64,000 nucleotides of DNA from Vogesella fluminis (GCF_014652335.1 NZ_BMYP01000012.1:19253-83252), one strand, 5' to 3'. Shown: positions 1 through 9,436, counted from the first letter of the stretch. Numbers and translations: made by a program. The notes: generated from the sequence alone by a model not told the origin.

Positions 1-20
1 TTTTTCCGGTGGCTACAGAA

Positions 21-296
21 TTACTCTGCGTCAACACCAGTGTACGGAACAACGCTGACGGTCTTGCGCTGGGCAGCGCCTTTAACCGCGAAGTTCACGT
101 AGCCGTCAACCTTGGCGAACAGGGTGTGATCCTTGCCCATGCCAACGTTTTCACCAGCGTGGAAACGGGTGCCACGCTGACGGATGATGATGGAACCAGC
201 CGGGATCAGCTCGCCGCCGTAGGCTTTGGTGCCCAGACGTTTGGCTTCGGAATCACGACCGTTGCGGGAACTACCGCCTGCTTTTTTGTGTGCCAT
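21..296 (-). CDS. rpmA: 50S ribosomal protein L27
   Basis: Structural protein of the large ribosomal subunit whose N-terminal tail reaches the peptidyl-transferase centre. The 91-residue product has the typical L27 start [16 protein letters not shown] and the conserved segment with [20 protein letters not shown], full length for the family. It follows rplU with 13 bases between them, the usual L21-L27 operon, and is presumably co-transcribed from the promoter upstream of rplU. The 20 bases after its stop codon hold no visible gene. Confidence 0.98.
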   Translation of the reverse strand: MAHKKAGGSSRNGRDSEAKRLGTKAYGGELIPAGSIIIRQRGTRFHAGENVGMGKDHTLFAKVDGYVNFAVKGAAQRKTVSVVPYTGVDAE

Positions 297-309
297 GTCT
301 ATTTATCCC

Positions 310-621
310 TTACTTGGAAATCGCGTCGATGCGGATTTCGGTGTAGTTCTGACGATGACCCTGATGCTTCTGGTAGTGCTTACGACGACGCATCTTGAAG
401 ATGCGGATCTTGTCGCCACGACCATGAGCAACCACGGTTGCCTGGACAGTTGCGCCGGCTACCAGAGGGGCGCCTACGGAAACTTGCTCACCGTCAGCAA
501 TCATCAGCACTTCTTCAAGTACGATCTGGCTGTCGACGTCTGCAGGTATCTGTTCTACTTTAAGTTTTTCGCCAACGGAAACTTTGTACTGTTTACCGCC
601 AGTTTTTACGACCGCATACAT
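310..621 (-). CDS. rplU: 50S ribosomal protein L21
   Basis: Large-subunit ribosomal protein that binds 23S rRNA. The 103-residue product begins [14 protein letters not shown], the family signature, and carries the basic stretch [16 protein letters not shown] near the C terminus that contacts rRNA. Length matches the family. An AGGAG-type ribosome site lies just upstream of the ATG, and a near-consensus promoter lies 54 bases before the start. First gene of the rplU-rpmA operon, divergent from ispB. Confidence 0.98.
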   Translation of the reverse strand: MYAVVKTGGKQYKVSVGEKLKVEQIPADVDSQIVLEEVLMIADGEQVSVGAPLVAGATVQATVVAHGRGDKIRIFKMRRRKHYQKHQGHRQNYTEIRIDAISK

Positions 622-674
622 TCGTATAGCTCCTAAGATTCTTTCTTGCGCGCAGTGTGCGCGAAGAACGCGGA

Positions 675-703
675 AATATACGCAAGTGCCTGATAGTTGT
701 CAA
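675..703 (-). promoter_or_regulatory. Sigma-70 promoter for rplU-rpmA
   Basis: On the minus strand a perfect -35 box TTGACA (698-703) is separated by exactly 17 bases from TATATT (675-680). It sits about 54 bases upstream of the rplU start codon, in the divergent region shared with ispB. This is one of the best promoters in the window, as expected for a ribosomal protein operon. Confidence 0.85.
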
Positions 704-761
704 TATTTTTACAAGACCGCTGTTGCCTGCGCGTTTGCCGTGGCGGCAACGGCGCCATGTC

Positions 762-770
762 TGCTAATAT
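762..770 (+). promoter_or_regulatory. Possible extended -10 promoter for ispB
   Basis: TGCTAATAT (762-770) fits an extended -10 element (TGnTAATAT) about 35 bases upstream of the ispB ATG. No good -35 box is visible at 17 bases, so this is a tentative call. Confidence 0.35.
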
Positions 771-804
771 CGCGCGGTTTTCCCGATCATTTGAACCGGT
801 AGCA

Positions 805-1776
805 ATGTCCTCCACTCCGCTGTTTCGCACGCTGACCGCCGACGATATGCAAGCCGTCGACCAGGTCATCCGCACGCGCCTGCATTCCGACGTCGTCCTG
901 ATCCGCCAGGTAGCGGAATACATCATTTCTGCCGGCGGCAAGCGCCTGCGCCCGGTGCTGACGCTGATGGCCGGCCGTGCGATGGGTTACGGCGCGCCGT
1001 ACCTGCACGAGCTGGCGGCGATGGTGGAGTTCATCCACACCGCCACCCTGCTGCACGACGACGTGGTCGACGAATCCGACATGCGCCGCGGTCGCCAGAC
1101 CGCCAACGCGATGTTCGGCAATGCCGCCAGCGTGCTGGTCGGCGACTTCCTGTACACTCGCGCCTTCCAGATGATGGTCGCCGGCAACAATATGCGCATC
1201 CTGGAAGTGATGGCCGGCGCCACCAACATCATCGCCGAGGGCGAGGTGCTGCAGCTGCTGAACATCGGCGACACCAGCCTGACCGAAGAACAGTACCTGC
1301 TGGTGATCCAGTACAAGACCGCCAAGCTGTTCGAGGCCGCCACCCGCGTCGGCGCCATCATGGCCGGCGCCAGCGCCGGGCAGGAACAGGCGCTGGCCGA
1401 CTACGGCATGCATCTGGGCACCGCGTTCCAGATCATCGACGACGTGCTGGACTACAGCGGCGACGCCGCCACCATCGGCAAGAGCGTCGGCGACGATCTG
1501 GCCGAAGGCAAGGTCACCCTGCCGCTGATCTACACCATGCGCCAGGGCAGCGAGCAGGCCGCCACCACCGTGCGCGAGGCACTGGAAGCCGCCAGCCGCG
1601 AACGTTTCGGAGAAGTGATGGCTGCGGTACAATCCTGCGGCGCGCTGGATTACGCGCGCGGCGAGGCAGAAAAAGCCGCCAAACGCGCCATCGCGGTGCT
1701 GGCCCCGCTGCCGGACAGCGACTACAAGACCGCGCTGGCCGAGCTGGCACAGCTGTCGGTGCGCCGCGACGCCTGA
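805..1776 (+). CDS. ispB: Octaprenyl diphosphate synthase (polyprenyl synthetase)
   Basis: Trans-polyprenyl transferase that extends farnesyl diphosphate with isopentenyl diphosphate to make the ubiquinone side chain. Two aspartate-rich metal-binding motifs are visible: LLHDDVVDESDMRR (about residue 85) and IIDDVLDYSGD (about residue 210). The ATG at 805 (MSSTPLFRTLTADDM) gives 323 residues, the same length as E. coli IspB; an upstream in-frame start at 697 would add 36 residues of low-quality sequence. Location divergent from rplU-rpmA is the classic arrangement. Confidence 0.95.
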   Translation: MSSTPLFRTLTADDMQAVDQVIRTRLHSDVVLIRQVAEYIISAGGKRLRPVLTLMAGRAMGYGAPYLHELAAMVEFIHTATLLHDDVVDESDMRRGRQTANAMFGNAASVLVGDFLYTRAFQMMVAGNNMRILEVMAGATNIIAEGEVLQLLNIGDTSLTEEQYLLVIQYKTAKLFEAATRVGAIMAGASAGQEQALADYGMHLGTAFQIIDDVLDYSGDAATIGKSVGDDLAEGKVTLPLIYTMRQGSEQAATTVREALEAASRERFGEVMAAVQSCGALDYARGEAEKAAKRAIAVLAPLPDSDYKTALAELAQLSVRRDA

Positions 1777-1787
1777 CCCCGTTCTAT

Positions 1788-1862
1788 GTCTCCGTAGTTA
1801 AATGGATATAACAGCCCCCTCCTAAGGGGCAGTTACAGGTTCGATTCCTGTCGGGGATACCA
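1788..1862 (+). tRNA. tRNA-Arg (anticodon CCU)
   Basis: A complete cloverleaf of 75 bases. The 5' acceptor strand GTCTCCG pairs with CGGGGAT (two G-U pairs), the D-arm contains TAGTTAAATGGATATAAC, and the anticodon loop CTCCTAA reads CCU. The T-arm is CAGGTTCGATTCCTG. CCA is encoded at 1860-1862. It closely resembles E. coli argW. Confidence 0.95.
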
Positions 1863-1865
1863 TCC

Positions 1866-1893
1866 AACGCTGCCGCTGCCGGTAGCGTTTTTT
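1866..1893 (+). terminator. Rho-independent terminator after tRNA-Arg
   Basis: A 10-bp stem (AACGCTGCCG / CGGTAGCGTT with one G-U pair) closes a CTGC loop and is followed by a run of six T. It begins three bases after the tRNA 3' CCA. Confidence 0.85.
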
Positions 1894-1912
1894 CTGTTAC
1901 GGATACTGCCAC

Positions 1913-2038
1913 ATGAACCTGCTGCAACGCCTTGGCCTGCTGATCGTCATCGGCATCATCCTGGCCACCGCCATCAACCACTTCACCCGCCCGCAGGCAC
2001 CAAGCGACGCCGGCCACAGCGCCAGCCAGCCGCAGTAA
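1913..2038 (+). CDS. Small single-pass membrane protein
   Basis: A 41-residue reading frame starting MNLLQRLGLLIVIGIILATAIN, a clear hydrophobic helix at about residues 4-21, followed by a short hydrophilic tail rich in Ser, His and Gln. It ends 7 bases before the DUF3025 gene, suggesting co-translation. No family recognised. It is supported only by codon-consistent composition, the membrane segment and its tight spacing. Confidence 0.55.
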   Translation: MNLLQRLGLLIVIGIILATAINHFTRPQAPSDAGHSASQPQ

Positions 2039-2045
2039 GCCGGCG

Positions 2046-2906
2046 ATGCAGGCCCGCACCACCCTCGCCCACCTGCCGACCGCGTTCGGCCCCTGGCCCG
2101 GCCACCCGCTGTACGACAGCATCGCGCGCTGGCGCGACGCCGCCGCGTGCCAGGCTTGGCCGCAACAGGCCGACTTCGACCGCCTGATCGAACACGCGCG
2201 CGGCTGCGGCCAACCTTTGCCGCCGCGACAGCGCTTCCTGCGCGACGCCGACCCCGAGCTGTACTACGAGATGCACATCGGCAGCACCGGCGAGGTGCCG
2301 ACGCGCGGCGACAACTGGCACGACTGGTTCAACGCGCTGTGCTGGCTGAGCTGGCCGCGCAGCAAGCTGGCGATGAATGCGCGGCAGGTGGCGGCCATCA
2401 ACGGCGACGAATTCCGCCGCGGCCCGCGCCGCGATGCCGGCACGCTGCTGGACGAGAGCGGCGTCGTCGTGCCGTATTGCGACCCGGCGCTGGCGCAGGC
2501 GCTGCACGACATGCAGTGGCGCACGCTGTTTGTCGAACAGCGCGCGGCGTGGGGCACCCGCATCGGCGCCCACGTCATCGGCCACGCGCTGCTGGAACAG
2601 GGGCTGGCGATGCACATCGGCTGGTGCGGCAAGGCGTTGCTGCTGCCGGTGGACGAGTCATTCTTCGGGCTGGAGGGTGCGGAACAGGTGGACATCCTGG
2701 ACCAGATGCTGGCGGCACGACTGGCGGGCGACGACGACTTTGCCGCCAGCCCGCGCGAACTGCTGCCGCTGCCGCTGCTGGGCATCCCCGGCTGGTGGGA
2801 CGCCAACCGCGACGCGGCGTTCTACGACAATACCGCCTATTTCCGCCCGACGCGGCGCGCGAAATCGGCCACCGAGATCGCTTCCAGCTCGCCCATCATC
2901 GGCTGA
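2046..2906 (+). CDS. DUF3025 family protein
   Basis: A soluble protein of 286 residues. The motif NWHDWFNALCWLSWPRSK (about residue 96) and the later ALLEQGLAMHIGWCGKALLL segment match my memory of the DUF3025 family of beta/gammaproteobacteria, whose function is unknown. It contains a core repeat motif copy at 2206. Its last 70 bases overlap the 3' end of the convergent yihY gene, so the two C-termini are encoded on opposite strands of the same DNA. Confidence 0.8.
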   Translation: MQARTTLAHLPTAFGPWPGHPLYDSIARWRDAAACQAWPQQADFDRLIEHARGCGQPLPPRQRFLRDADPELYYEMHIGSTGEVPTRGDNWHDWFNALCWLSWPRSKLAMNARQVAAINGDEFRRGPRRDAGTLLDESGVVVPYCDPALAQALHDMQWRTLFVEQRAAWGTRIGAHVIGHALLEQGLAMHIGWCGKALLLPVDESFFGLEGAEQVDILDQMLAARLAGDDDFAASPRELLPLPLLGIPGWWDANRDAAFYDNTAYFRPTRRAKSATEIASSSPIIG

Positions 2907-4051
2907 AACACCTCGGCCAGCGCCGCGGCGATGTCGTCGTCGCACTCGTGCAGTTCCGGCCGGTACACGAACAGGCGGAACAGGTCGGCCAGCGCGATCG
3001 CCTCCGCGCGCCGGGTCAGTACCCAGGTCTCGCGCTGGCCGCACTGCACGTAGCCGGCGGCGGCGAGACGGTCCAGCACGTGGCCCAGCTCGTCGTAGCC
3101 GACCAGCACCTGCTGCCGCAGCGCCTCCGGCCGCAACGCGCGGCCTTCGCCCTGCGCCTGGTCCAGCAGCACCAGCAGCTCCACCGCATCGAGGAAACGG
3201 CGCCGCGACTCGTTGCGCCGCTGCCAGGCGCGCCCCTCCCAGTACGACAGCGACGCGGTCAGCACCGCGCCGGTCAGCACCACCAGCCACAGGCAGAACA
3301 GCCACAAGAGCAGCACCGGCAGGCTGGCGAAGGCACCGTACACCAGCTGGTAGCTGGCGATCTCGCCGATGTAGAAGCCGAAGATCAGCTTGGTCACCTC
3401 CAGCATCAGCGCGGTGCACAGCGCGCCGAGCAGCGCGTGGCGGCGCGGCACGTAGCGGTAGGGCACGATGCGGAACAGCAGCGCCAGCATCAGCGTCGCC
3501 AGCAGCAGGCCGCCGCCGAACTGCAGCGCCTCGTCCAGCAGCGTGGAGTAGCGCTCGATGTGGGTGTACTTGAACAGTACGCGCCAGCCGAGCAGGCCGC
3601 CGCCCAGCGCCAGCGGCCCCAGCGTCAGCACCGTCCAGTACACCATGCTCTGCTGCAGCCACGGCCGTGCGCGGCGCACGCCCCAGATACTGTTGAAGGT
3701 GCGCTCCACCGTCGCCATCAGCATCAGCGAGGTGGCGCCCAGCATCACGATGCCGGCGGCGGTGAGCTTTTCGGCGTTGTCGGCGAACTGGCGCATGTAG
3801 ACGGTAATCACCTTGCCGGCGAATTCCGGCACCAGCGTCGACAGCAGCATCACCTTGAAACGGGTGCTGTAGTCGCCGAATACCGGAAACGCCGACATCA
3901 CCGTCAGCGCGATGGTCAGCAGCGGCACCAGCGCCAGCAGGGTGGTAAAGGTCAGGCTGCCGGCCACTTGCAGCACGCGCTGCTGCGCCAGCCGCGCGGC
4001 GACAAAACGGACAAAGCCGGTCAGGGGCAGGGAGGTAAACGACACGATCAT
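2837..4051 (-). CDS. yihY: YihY/UPF0761 family inner membrane protein
   Basis: Multi-pass membrane protein of the YihY (formerly RNase BN) family; its molecular role is unsettled. The N-terminal half has several hydrophobic helices and family motifs such as AGSLTFTTLLALVPLLTI and MLMATVERTFNSIWGV. The C-terminal third (about 270-404) is hydrophilic and winged-helix-like (ALRQQVLVGYDELGHVLDRL). I chose the ATG at 4051 (404 residues); a TTG at 4078 would add nine. Its 3' end overlaps the DUF3025 gene by 70 bases. Confidence 0.85.
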   Translation of the reverse strand: MIVSFTSLPLTGFVRFVAARLAQQRVLQVAGSLTFTTLLALVPLLTIALTVMSAFPVFGDYSTRFKVMLLSTLVPEFAGKVITVYMRQFADNAEKLTAAGIVMLGATSLMLMATVERTFNSIWGVRRARPWLQQSMVYWTVLTLGPLALGGGLLGWRVLFKYTHIERYSTLLDEALQFGGGLLLATLMLALLFRIVPYRYVPRRHALLGALCTALMLEVTKLIFGFYIGEIASYQLVYGAFASLPVLLLWLFCLWLVVLTGAVLTASLSYWEGRAWQRRNESRRRFLDAVELLVLLDQAQGEGRALRPEALRQQVLVGYDELGHVLDRLAAAGYVQCGQRETWVLTRRAEAIALADLFRLFVYRPELHECDDDIAAALAEVFQPMMGELEAISVADFARRVGRK

Positions 4052-4092
4052 CCGATCAAACACGCTAGAATCCAGCAATTCGCCAATGTTAA

Positions 4093-4701
<609 letters not shown>

Positions 4702-4710
4702 TCGCGGCGC

Positions 4711-4741
4711 AAGGTTGGCCGCAACGCTTGCGGCCAACCTT
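4711..4741. repeat. Inverted pair of the GTTGGCCGC motif, hairpin after wrbA
   Basis: A forward copy AAGGTTGGCCGCAA (4711-4724) and a reverse copy (4728-4741) face each other with a short loop, 10 bases past the wrbA stop. The stem could act as a terminator, although no T-run follows. One of seven such pairs in the window. Confidence 0.8.
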
Positions 4742-4966
4742 GCGCTGCCCACGCCGTTCTCCGCATCGCACCTCTCCGCATCGCCTTTCCCGGCACGCCG
4801 CGCCCGTAACGGAACCGCGCGCCCCCGCCTCCGGTCAAACCGACGCGCAAGGGCTGGACAAGCCAGCCGTCCGCGCCCACAACAAATGGCCGCGCCCCGC
4901 CCGCCGCATGGCGTTCGGGGTCAACGCGTGCCTGATATTTTCTACACACAAGGAGTCATCAACACC

Positions 4967-5938
4967 ATGGAACAGGCCCTCCCCTCGATCGGATCGCCTT
5001 TCTTTTACGCAGTCTTTTTCGTGGCCGTACTGCTCATGATCGCCGTCGACATGCTGGCGCTGAAGCAGAGCGGCGCGCACAAGGTGTCGATCAAGGAAGC
5101 CGCCACCTGGTCGGCGGTCTGGGTCGCCGTCGCCGGCGCCTTCGGCGGCTGGCTGTGGTGGACGCTGGACGGCGACCCGGCCTACGGCCGCGCCGTCGCC
5201 AACCAGAAGACGCTGGAATTCTTCACCGGCTACGTGATCGAGAAGTCGCTGGCGGTGGACAACATCTTCGTGTTCCTGATGATCTTCGGCTTCTTCAAGG
5301 TGCCCGCCGAATACCAGCGCCGCGTGCTGTCCTACGGCGTGTTCGGCGCCATCGTGCTGCGCACGGTGATGGTGTTCCTCGGCGCGGCGCTGGTGCGCGA
5401 GTTCAGCTGGATACTGTACGTGTTCGGCGCCTTCCTGCTGTTCACCGGCCTGAAGATGATGTTGCCGGAGAAGGAAGAAGCACAGGACCTCGCCGACAAC
5501 CGCCTGCTGCGCTGGCTGCGCACCCACATCCGCATGAGCGACGACTACCACGGCGACCGTTTCTTCGTGGTGAAGAACGGCCTGCGCCACGCCACGCCGA
5601 TGTTCCTGGTGCTGGTGTTCGTCGAGCTGTCGGACGTGGTGTTCGCGGTGGACAGCATCCCGGCCATCTTCGCGGTGACCATGGACCCGTTCATCGTGCT
5701 GACCTCCAACATCTTCGCCATCCTCGGCCTGCGCGCGATGTTCTTCCTGCTGGCCGACGTCGCCGACCGCTTCCACCTGCTGCGCTACGGCCTCGCCATC
5801 GTGCTGGCCTTCATCGGCGTCAAGCTGCTGCTGATCAAGGTGGTGCACCTGCCGGTGGCGGTATCGCTGGGCGTGGTGTTCACCGTGATCGCCGGCGCGG
5901 TGATCGCCTCGCTGCTGTTCCCGAAAAAAGCCGCCTGA
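4967..5938 (+). CDS. TerC/Alx family integral membrane protein
   Basis: Inner membrane protein of the TerC family (E. coli Alx, linked to manganese export). It has about nine hydrophobic segments in 323 residues, with conserved acidic motifs in membrane segments: AVLLMIAVDMLAL near the start, YVIEKSLAVDNIFVFLMIF (about residue 90) and VFVELSDVVFAVDSIPAIFA (about residue 210). Start chosen at the ATG with AAGGAGT eleven bases upstream; longer in-frame starts read through unrelated sequence. The 225 bases upstream show no riboswitch I can recognise, although family relatives often carry one. Confidence 0.9.
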   Translation: MEQALPSIGSPFFYAVFFVAVLLMIAVDMLALKQSGAHKVSIKEAATWSAVWVAVAGAFGGWLWWTLDGDPAYGRAVANQKTLEFFTGYVIEKSLAVDNIFVFLMIFGFFKVPAEYQRRVLSYGVFGAIVLRTVMVFLGAALVREFSWILYVFGAFLLFTGLKMMLPEKEEAQDLADNRLLRWLRTHIRMSDDYHGDRFFVVKNGLRHATPMFLVLVFVELSDVVFAVDSIPAIFAVTMDPFIVLTSNIFAILGLRAMFFLLADVADRFHLLRYGLAIVLAFIGVKLLLIKVVHLPVAVSLGVVFTVIAGAVIASLLFPKKAA

Positions 5939-5950
5939 CCCGGCGCCGCC

Positions 5951-5984
5951 TGCGGCCAACCTTGTCATGCCAAGGTTGGCCGCA
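5951..5984. repeat. Inverted motif pair after the TerC gene
   Basis: Reverse copy TGCGGCCAACCTTG (5951-5964) and forward copy CAAGGTTGGCCGCA (5971-5984) form a 14-bp perfect stem with a 6-base loop, 13 bases after the stop codon; a short T-run follows at 5990. It probably doubles as a terminator. Confidence 0.85.
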
Positions 5985-6125
5985 GGCCGTTTTCACCCCG
6001 CAATCGCCGTGACCACCACATGTCCGGGTACGACAAGCCGAATAATTTCAGGCAACAATGCTGCCGAAATCCTACAAAGGATGTAACCGGAACCTGCCAA
6101 CACTTGCCCTCGGCCCGAGCCAAAC

Positions 6126-8015
6126 ATGCACATGCCCCGATTGCCCGCCAACGAGTCCGAGCGCCTGGCCGCCCTGCAGCGCCTGAACGTGCTGGACACG
6201 CCGCCTGCTGCCGAGCTGGACCGCCTCACCCGGCTGGCGCAGCGCATCTTCAAGGTCAGGAGCGTGCTGCTGACGTTAATCGACGCCAGGCGGCAGTGGT
6301 TCAAATCGCGTGCCGGGCTGGAGGTCAGCGAAACGGCGCGCGACATCTCCTTCTGCGGCCATGCCATCCTGCAGCCGCAGGTGCTGCTGGTCGCCGATGC
6401 ACGCCAGGACCCGCGCTTCGCCGACAACCCGCTGGTAACGGCGGCACCGCACATCATGTTCTATGCCGGACAGCCGCTCTTCTCCCGCGATGGCCACGCG
6501 CTGGGCACGCTGTGCCTGCTTGACGACCGGCCACGGCAGCTCGATGCCGACGAGCTGCAGACGCTGCAGGATCTGGCACACATGGCGGAGCAGTATCTGC
6601 AGGGACTGGCGCCATCGCAGCAGCTGCCGGCAGAACTGGAGCAGTGCGTGCAGCAGCGCACGCTGGCGCTGGAAACCGCACTGGCACAACTGCAGCAGGA
6701 AATCGCGCAACGCAGTAGCGACGAGAGTGCACTGCTGGCGGAGAAGGAACACTTCCACGCCACGCTGGAAAACACCACCGACGCCTTCATCGAGATCGAC
6801 GGACAGGGACTGGTGGTCAGCTGGAACCGCGCCGCAGAAAACACCTTCGGCTGGACGCAGGAGGAGGCCATCGGTAACAACCTGGCCGGACTGATCATCC
6901 CGCCGCCGCTGCGTGCCGCCCACCACGCCGGCCTCAGCCGCTTCGTGCGCACCGGCCAGCCGCGGCGCATGCTGGGGCAGCGCGTCGAGGTCAGCGCCTG
7001 TCACAAGGACGGCCACACCTTCCCGATCGAGATGACGCTGAGCGCGATCCACAGCCAGGGGCGGGTGCTGATCAATGGCTTCCTGCATGACATCTCGCAG
7101 CGCAAGGCCGACGAGGCCGAGATCCTCGACAGCCGCACCCGCATCAAGATGATTGCCGACAATGTGCCGGCCGTCATCGCCTATATCGACACCGGCCTGC
7201 ACTATCGCTTTGTCAATCTCGGCTACGAGAAATGGTTCGGCTGGAAGGCGGACACCATCACCGGCAGCAAGGTCAGCGACGTGCTCGACCAGCAGTCATA
7301 CGCCGTGGCACAGCCGCATTTCGACAAGGTGCTACGCGGCGAGCAAAGCGAATACGAAGTACAGATGCCCAGCCTGCACGGCAAGATCTGGGTTCACGTC
7401 ACCCTGATCCCGCACTACAACCCGCAGCGGCAACTGCAGGGCTTTTACCTGCTGGGCGTGGACATCACCGAGCGCAAGCAGCTGCAGGATCAGTTGCAAT
7501 TCGAGGCCTACCACGACTCGCTGACCGGATTGCCCAACCGCCGCGCGCTGATGCAAAACCTGCGCGAGGCGATGGCACGCAGCCGGCGCAGCGGCAAAAG
7601 CATGGCGCTGCTGTTTTTTGACCTGGACGGCTTCAAGACACTGAACGACAACCATGGCCACGATTTCGGCGATATGGTGCTGCAGCGCTTTGCCCGCGAG
7701 CTGCACGACACGGTACGCGAAACCGATAGTGCCGCCCGCCTGGCCGGCGACGAGTTCACCATCATCCTGGAAAACCTGGGTCAGCCGCAGGAAGACAGCG
7801 CACTGGTGGCCGGCAAGCTGCTGCTGCAGATCGCCACCATCCGCAACATCGCCGGCGTGGCGGTCACCCTGTCCAGCAGCATCGGCATCGCCCTCTACGA
7901 CGGCAGCCACGACAGCAGCGCCAACGCCCTGCTCAATGCCGCCGATCAGGCCATGTACCAGGCCAAGCGCGCCGGCAAGAACCGCCTTGCCTTCTATGGC
8001 GACCACACATCATAG
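6126..8015 (+). CDS. Diguanylate cyclase with GAF, two PAS and GGDEF domains
   Basis: Cytoplasmic c-di-GMP synthase of 629 residues. Domain order: N-terminal GAF (about 20-165, with SFCGHAILQPQVLLVADA), a coiled stretch (about 170-210), PAS (about 215-335, SWNRAAENTFGWTQEEAIG), a second PAS (about 340-460, ending in DITERKQLQDQL) and GGDEF (about 465-625). The signature reads AGDEF rather than GGDEF (about residue 539), a variant seen in active cyclases. DLDGFKTLNDNHGHDFGD is intact. No membrane segment. The degenerate HD-GYP gene follows 88 bases later. Confidence 0.9.
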   Translation: MHMPRLPANESERLAALQRLNVLDTPPAAELDRLTRLAQRIFKVRSVLLTLIDARRQWFKSRAGLEVSETARDISFCGHAILQPQVLLVADARQDPRFADNPLVTAAPHIMFYAGQPLFSRDGHALGTLCLLDDRPRQLDADELQTLQDLAHMAEQYLQGLAPSQQLPAELEQCVQQRTLALETALAQLQQEIAQRSSDESALLAEKEHFHATLENTTDAFIEIDGQGLVVSWNRAAENTFGWTQEEAIGNNLAGLIIPPPLRAAHHAGLSRFVRTGQPRRMLGQRVEVSACHKDGHTFPIEMTLSAIHSQGRVLINGFLHDISQRKADEAEILDSRTRIKMIADNVPAVIAYIDTGLHYRFVNLGYEKWFGWKADTITGSKVSDVLDQQSYAVAQPHFDKVLRGEQSEYEVQMPSLHGKIWVHVTLIPHYNPQRQLQGFYLLGVDITERKQLQDQLQFEAYHDSLTGLPNRRALMQNLREAMARSRRSGKSMALLFFDLDGFKTLNDNHGHDFGDMVLQRFARELHDTVRETDSAARLAGDEFTIILENLGQPQEDSALVAGKLLLQIATIRNIAGVAVTLSSSIGIALYDGSHDSSANALLNAADQAMYQAKRAGKNRLAFYGDHTS

Positions 8016-8157
8016 CCGCGACGGCGAAAACCGCCGCGCCCCTAGCCGTCACCTGCGCTTCTGCGCATAATCGCAGGCACCACACGATCCGGCCCGATCA
8101 CCGATGCAGCCAGCATCCGCCGGCCACGCCGGATCCCGCACCGTCGGAGCCGTTGTC

Positions 8158-9219
8158 ATGCTGCACTACCTGCCGGATTCACTCTACGTTCGCAATCGAC
8201 TGACCCAGAGCGGCGATCTGGAATTCTGGCTGACGCCAACAGAAAAACAGCCTCTCCAGCAAATCGCGCGCAGTCATTTCCATGACCCGCAACCGGCCTG
8301 CCCGGCGCAGCACGAGCAGGACCCGTTCCAGGCCCTGCCGTGGGCCTATGCCCGGCTTGAGTGGCTGACCAACCGCCTGCTCGACAATGACGACAGCAAA
8401 CAACAGCTGCGTGCACTGGCCGGCAGCCTGCGCCGGCTCGCCAGCCACACCCCGGAGGCCACGCTGGCTGCCAGTCTGCTATTGCCGTATCGCCACTACA
8501 CGCACGCCCACGCCGTACATGTCGCACTGCTGGTGGCGCGGCTGGCACAGCGGCTGGCACTGCCGGAGGCTGAGGGCGAATCGCTGGTCTGCGCCGCACT
8601 GACCATGAATATCGCCATGATCGACCTGCAGCAGCAGCTCAGCCACCAGGCCGAAGCCCTGTCCATACTGCAGACCAAGCAGTTGCGCCTGCACCCGCTG
8701 GCCGGCTCCGCCATGCTGCGCGAGGCCGGAATCGTGGACGAGACCTGGCACCTGGCCGTGCTGGAACACCACGAGCAGTGGAACGGCAAGGGCTACCCGT
8801 TCGGCCTGCCCCGCAACAAGATCAGCCCCGGCGCCCATCTGCTGCAGGTTGCCGATGTCGCCATGGCACGGCTGCATCCCCGCCACTACCGCCGCCCGCA
8901 ACCGGCCAAGGGCGCAATGCTGCAGCTGTTCCAGCAACGCGACACGCTGACCGATGCCAAACTGGCCGATTGCCTGATCAAGGAGATCGGCCTGTATCCA
9001 CCGGGCAGCTTCGTCAAGCTGGAGCAGGGCGACACCGCCATCGTGGTACGGCACGGCGACGACATCACCACACCGCTGACCGTCCGCCTTGGCCGCAATG
9101 TCGGCATGGCGCCGGAAGCAAGCCGTATCGCCAGCACGATGCAAATGACAATCGAGCAGCGCCACCTGCCGGCGCTGGCCAGGCTGTGGCAATGCCGGGT
9201 CGACAGCCCGGCGGGTTAG
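8158..9219 (+). CDS. Degenerate HD-GYP domain protein
   Basis: HD-GYP proteins normally hydrolyse c-di-GMP. Here the framework is recognisable: HAHAVHVALL, HPLAGSAMLREAG, LEHHEQWNGKGYPFGLP (the GYP motif, about residue 205) and SPGAHLLQVADVAMARL. The catalytic HD dyad is lost: the expected LLHDIG is LTMNIAM (about residue 145). It is probably a non-catalytic binder. A longer in-frame start at 8104 exists; I prefer the ATG at 8158 (353 residues), which has CGGAG upstream. It follows the diguanylate cyclase on the same strand. Confidence 0.8.
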   Translation: MLHYLPDSLYVRNRLTQSGDLEFWLTPTEKQPLQQIARSHFHDPQPACPAQHEQDPFQALPWAYARLEWLTNRLLDNDDSKQQLRALAGSLRRLASHTPEATLAASLLLPYRHYTHAHAVHVALLVARLAQRLALPEAEGESLVCAALTMNIAMIDLQQQLSHQAEALSILQTKQLRLHPLAGSAMLREAGIVDETWHLAVLEHHEQWNGKGYPFGLPRNKISPGAHLLQVADVAMARLHPRHYRRPQPAKGAMLQLFQQRDTLTDAKLADCLIKEIGLYPPGSFVKLEQGDTAIVVRHGDDITTPLTVRLGRNVGMAPEASRIASTMQMTIEQRHLPALARLWQCRVDSPAG

Positions 9220-9302
9220 GCGGCGGCAGACAGGAAGAGAAGGGACGTGGCACGGCGGACGGCCGGGGCGGCCAACGCAGCAACGCCGCTCAGGACAGAA
9301 AA

Positions 9303-9336
9303 ACAAAAAGCCCAGTCTGGCGACCGGGCTTTTTGT
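9303..9336. terminator. Bidirectional terminator between the HD-GYP gene and the tRNA-Lys cluster
   Basis: ACAAAAAGCCC (9303-9313) pairs with GGGCTTTTTGT (9326-9336) around a 12-base loop. Runs of T occur on both strands, so it can end the plus-strand HD-GYP transcript and the minus-strand tRNA-Lys transcript. Confidence 0.88.
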
Positions 9337-9345
9337 CTGTATTTG

Positions 9346-9421
9346 TGGTGGGTCGTGCGGGATTCGAACCTGCGACAAACGGATTAAAAGTCCGCTGCTC
9401 TACCAACTGAGCTAACGACCC
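9346..9421 (-). tRNA. tRNA-Lys (anticodon UUU), copy 4 of the transcript
   Basis: 76 bases reading on the minus strand from GGGTCGTTAGCTCAGTTGG to an encoded CCA. The anticodon loop CTTTTAA gives UUU. All four copies look identical in sequence. This is the promoter-distal copy, 9 bases from the terminator. Confidence 0.97.
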
Positions 9422-9436
9422 CCGTAAGGGTCCTGA

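Noticed and set aside
697..804. N-terminal extension of ispB from an earlier in-frame start
   Set aside because: The extra 36 residues match nothing in the family and cross the probable promoter; the ATG at 805 gives the exact family length.
4742..4966. Possible manganese (yybP-ykoY) riboswitch upstream of the TerC/Alx gene
   Set aside because: Family relatives often carry one, but I could not find the conserved internal loops in these 225 bases. A covariance-model search would decide.
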